Assembly: GCF_002163755.1 (NCBI RefSeq)
Contig: NZ_CP015863.1
Span: forward strand, 2,914,001-2,978,000
DNA: 64,000 nt
DNA from: Vibrio campbellii CAIM 519 = NBRC 15631 = ATCC 25920
GTDB lineage: Bacteria; Pseudomonadota; Gammaproteobacteria; Enterobacterales; Vibrionaceae
Direction: 5' to 3'
In this document: in pieces, positions 61,360 to 64,000 of the stretch
Layout: the number at the start of each line of letters is the position of its first letter
Position numbering within the stretch: position 1 is the stretch's first letter
Made by a program: the position numbers and the translations under genes
Notes under the pieces: generated by a model
Told to the model about the DNA's origin: nothing
Seen by the model: only the letters and a program-made list of their open reading frames with translations
Databases searched by the model: none

Positions 61360-61779
61360 ATGTGGGCACAAAAAACACTGCAATTAAAAGCGCGTCAGCG
61401 TGGTTTCCATCTGGTCACTGATGAAATTGAACAACAATTACCACAAATCCAATCGCTTTCAGTAGGTTTGTTACATTTATTCATTCAGCATACCTCTGCC
61501 AGTTTGACCTTAAATGAAAACGCAGACCCAACGGTGCGTATGGACATGGAAGCCCACTTCAATAAGTTTGTGCCTGAACGAGCGCCTTACTACCAACACA
61601 CTTATGAAGGCGATGATGATATGCCCGCACATATTAAAGCCTCTCTACTTGGCAGCAGTGTGACAATTCCTATCCAAAACGGTCAGTTAGCTTTAGGAAC
61701 ATGGCAGGGTATTTACTTAGGTGAACACCGAGATTACGGTGGCAGTCGTCGTATTATTGCCACCATCAACGGTGAATAG
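61360..61779 (+). CDS. yjbQ: YjbQ family (UPF0047) protein
   Basis: A 139-residue protein of the conserved UPF0047 family, reported in some members to have thiamine phosphate synthase activity. ATG 61360 (MWAQKTLQLKARQRGFHLV) has AAAGGAA upstream; the frame from 61300 is rejected. Conserved family motifs are HLFIQHTSASLTLNENADP, HIKASLLGSS and LGTWQGIYLGEHR. The trimer active-site His and Glu/Asp positions are present. The 306-bp gap before it shows no clear promoter or RNA. Confidence 0.9.
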   Translation: MWAQKTLQLKARQRGFHLVTDEIEQQLPQIQSLSVGLLHLFIQHTSASLTLNENADPTVRMDMEAHFNKFVPERAPYYQHTYEGDDDMPAHIKASLLGSSVTIPIQNGQLALGTWQGIYLGEHRDYGGSRRIIATINGE

Positions 61780-61791
61780 TTCAGATAAAAC

Positions 61792-61820
61792 AAAGGCTAA
61801 CTCACTAAGTTAGCCTTTTT
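61792..61820. terminator. Terminator between yjbQ and the barrel gene
   Basis: AAAGGCTAAC and GTTAGCCTTT form a 10-bp stem; TTTTGGG follows. It serves yjbQ and probably the converging gene. Confidence 0.88.
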
Positions 61821-61824
61821 GGGT

Positions 61825-63021
61825 TTAGAACGGTTGGTTTATCATAACTCGGAAAGTGCCTTCATCGGCACCTTTGGCCATTTCAGCACGAACCACAATC
61901 CCTTCGACTTGGAAGCGCACCGCACCGCCGACGTTCCACTTCATGTCTTCATGCAGTATTTTTAAATCATAATCGTCCGCGACTCGCCCCACTTCAGCAA
62001 ACGCGACCCATTGCCACCAAGGCAGATCGTAGTAGTTGATGAGAGGGATATCATCGAGCGGCTGCCAGTCTGGTAATACGCGGTACTCCGCAGAGTAGTG
62101 AATCGCGCTGCGTCCATGATAACGACCCGCCGTGTAACCACGCAGACGATACAAGCCACCCAAGCGAACTTGCTCTTGCTCTGGTGGACGAGCACATACT
62201 GCACCATCGCATTTATTCCATGTCGGCGTATCTGCAGTATAGAAGTCAAACGCCAGCACTTGCTGATCGAACCAATCACCGAGTGGACCTAACGAGTAGT
62301 ACTGACTGTTTTGGAATTCCCACTTCAACCATAAGTCTTCCGACTGTAAGCTTTCTGCACCCGTGGTTAAATCAAACGACGTATGAGAGCCTCGTGTCGC
62401 GTTACGCACACTGTCGCGGTTGTCCCAGTCAAATGTCAGGCTGAACCCTGTCGCTTCTTCTCTCTTATCGTTGTAGATGTCTAACTCACGAGAAGAATAA
62501 AACGGCGTGAAGATAATTGAGCTCACACCAGAATCGACCGGAGAAGCAAAGCTCACATCTCTTACTGGTTGGAATGCACCAAGCAGTCCGTGTTCACGAA
62601 CATTACCCCAAGGAAGCAGGTACTTGAACTCCAGTTTGTAGTTCTCTTCGTCGCCATTGGTTACGGTTTTATCTTCCGTTGAAGAGTTATTCGAACCTTG
62701 GTCACCTAAGTAATAAGGGTTGTCGTTAAAACGCGCTTTATACATCTGCGTGCTAAACAAAAGGTTTGAAGACAAAGCGTAGTTGAAGGCCGAAAGAAAA
62801 CCGACGTAGCTATCTTTCTCTGAATACAGGCCCATACCAAACAAGGCTGCTTGCGGTTGCCCTACTCCTTTTGCAACGCCAGCAAGGCCTACTGTACTTC
62901 CGAGCGTTTCAGTACTGAAATAGAACGGAACAAATGCTGAGTCTTTCTCTTTCGCGACTATCTGTGGAGATAAAAAAAGGCTGACAGAAAATGCCAGCAC
63001 TGAGAATAATCTTTTCTTCAT
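61825..63021 (-). CDS. Omp85-superfamily outer-membrane barrel without POTRA domains
   Basis: A 398-residue exported protein. Residues 1-23 form a signal peptide (LFSVLAFSVSLFLSPQIVA). The rest resembles the bacterial surface antigen (D15/BamA) barrel of 16 strands, including RLRGYTAGRYHGRSAIHYSA with the Arg-Gly-Tyr of the conserved L6 loop, and ends in Phe (RVMINQPF). No POTRA repeats precede the barrel, so it is not BamA or TamA; it resembles short surface-antigen proteins near alr in vibrios. It lies 3 bp from alr on the same strand. Function is unknown. Confidence 0.8.
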   Translation of the reverse strand: MKKRLFSVLAFSVSLFLSPQIVAKEKDSAFVPFYFSTETLGSTVGLAGVAKGVGQPQAALFGMGLYSEKDSYVGFLSAFNYALSSNLLFSTQMYKARFNDNPYYLGDQGSNNSSTEDKTVTNGDEENYKLEFKYLLPWGNVREHGLLGAFQPVRDVSFASPVDSGVSSIIFTPFYSSRELDIYNDKREEATGFSLTFDWDNRDSVRNATRGSHTSFDLTTGAESLQSEDLWLKWEFQNSQYYSLGPLGDWFDQQVLAFDFYTADTPTWNKCDGAVCARPPEQEQVRLGGLYRLRGYTAGRYHGRSAIHYSAEYRVLPDWQPLDDIPLINYYDLPWWQWVAFAEVGRVADDYDLKILHEDMKWNVGGAVRFQVEGIVVRAEMAKGADEGTFRVMINQPF

Positions 63022-63024
63022 GGG

Positions 63025-64000
63025 TTACTTCGAATATTCCATTTCGACACGAGAAGTCAATTTAGTCACCAACTCATAAGCTATGGTGCCTATGTGGCTT
63101 GCTACCTCTTCTACCGGTAAGTCCTTGCCCCATAGAATCGCTTCATCACTCACTTTATCAGTCGCATCTGGCCCTAAATCGACCGTCAACATGTCCATAG
63201 AAACACGCCCAGCAATCGGCACTTTACGTCCATTAACCAGAACAGGCGTACCATTTGGTGCTGTACGTGGGTAACCATCACCGTAACCCACCGCAATCAC
63301 GCCGACTTTGGTATCACGCTCGCTGGTCCACATGCCACCGTAGCCGACACTTTCGCCTTTTTTCACTTCACGTACTGCGATCAAGTGCGACTTCAGTGTC
63401 ATAACAGGTTTGTAACCCATATCTTGCGCGGTTTTATCGTTGAATGGAGACACGCCGTACATAATGATACCCGGACGAACCCAATCTAACTGACTTTGTG
63501 GCCAAGCAAGCAAGCCTGCTGACGCCGCCAAAGAACGCTCGCCCTGACAGCCAGCGGTAAGCGACATAAACAAGTCGATTTGCTCTGTCGTGATGCTGTT
63601 ATCCAGTTCATCAGCGCAACCGAAGTGGCTCATGTAACGCAGCGGTTTCGCTACATTTGGACACTCTTTCAGGCGTGTGATGAATTCATTGTATTGCTCT
63701 GGACGTACACCAAGACGATGCATACCACTGTCGATTTTGAGCCAAACCACAACGGGCGTTTCGAGCTCAGCTTGCTCTAATGCCGCCAACTGCTCTTCAC
63801 AATGGACAACCGTTTGAATGTTATTAGTCACCAACACGGGTAAGTCGCCAGGTGAATAAAAACCTTCTAGTAATAAAATCGGCTTCACCACACCACACGC
63901 GCGTAGCTGAAGCGCTTCTTCAATGCGAGCAACGCCAAAGGCATCAGCATGCGTAGCGTGTTTAGCCACATGACGCAGACCATGACCGTAGCCATTTGCC
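63025..64000 (-). CDS. alr: Alanine racemase, start cut off by the window
   Basis: The C-terminal 324 residues of a PLP enzyme making D-alanine for peptidoglycan. The window begins in ANGYGHGLRHVAKHATHADA, just after the catalytic Lys that precedes this motif in the family. The other key residues are the C-terminal-domain Tyr in GESVGYGGMW and GRVSMDMLTVDLG. The true start lies beyond 64000; an internal GTG at 63969 is not the start. It is followed by the barrel gene 3 bp after its stop, implying co-transcription. Confidence 0.95.
   Translation of the reverse strand, partial: ANGYGHGLRHVAKHATHADAFGVARIEEALQLRACGVVKPILLLEGFYSPGDLPVLVTNNIQTVVHCEEQLAALEQAELETPVVVWLKIDSGMHRLGVRPEQYNEFITRLKECPNVAKPLRYMSHFGCADELDNSITTEQIDLFMSLTAGCQGERSLAASAGLLAWPQSQLDWVRPGIIMYGVSPFNDKTAQDMGYKPVMTLKSHLIAVREVKKGESVGYGGMWTSERDTKVGVIAVGYGDGYPRTAPNGTPVLVNGRKVPIAGRVSMDMLTVDLGPDATDKVSDEAILWGKDLPVEEVASHIGTIAYELVTKLTSRVEMEYSK

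Overview
The window looks like a Vibrio chromosome, probably chromosome 1. The evidence is a complete MSHA type IV pilus locus, the gene run mshH-ssb-qstR-galU-uvrA-pglL (the V. cholerae arrangement as I remember it), vibrio-type rRNA operons and moderate GC. The proteins fit the Harveyi-clade style (V. parahaemolyticus, V. alginolyticus, V. harveyi), but species cannot be fixed without a search.

Layout: 1-3.6 kb, minus strand, RNase G (5' end of gene only), maf and the rod-shape genes mreD, mreC, mreB. 3.7-23.2 kb, minus strand, is the MSHA pilus operon in transcription order mshH-I-J-K-L-M-N-E-G-F-A-(small prepilin)-C-D-O-P-Q. There is a promoter candidate before mshH and a second -10 element before the major pilin gene mshA. 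23.4-30.7 kb: ssb (minus), then plus-strand qstR, galU, uvrA and a PglL-type O-oligosaccharyltransferase. 30.8-39 kb: a class V aminotransferase (minus), lysC behind a lysine riboswitch, metH (minus) behind a MetJ operator, and a CPA1 sodium/proton antiporter.

39.9-50.9 kb holds two head-to-tail rRNA operons on the minus strand. The first transcribed (50.9 to 45.5 kb) has no spacer tRNA. The second (45.4 to 39.9 kb) carries tRNA-Ile and tRNA-Ala in its spacer and tRNA-Asp after 5S. The copies differ at a few sites, some of them compensatory. Downstream of tRNA-Asp lie decayed tRNA-3'-half plus terminator repeats and about 550 bp with no recognisable gene.

51-64 kb: cysJIH sulfate assimilation operon (minus), a small hypothetical gene, an outer-membrane barrel, pspG with a sigma-54-like promoter, dusA, zur, an orphan CheX-like phosphatase, pgi, yjbQ, a POTRA-less Omp85-type barrel and alr (5' end cut off by the window).

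No insertion sequence, prophage, integron or CRISPR array was seen. The most unusual content is the MSHA tip/minor-pilin set (MshQ beta-solenoid plus lectin-like protein, Glu5-less MshP, a 76-residue mini-prepilin) and the tandem rRNA operons with compensatory sequence drift. All start-site revisions are by eye from ribosome binding sites and family N-termini.
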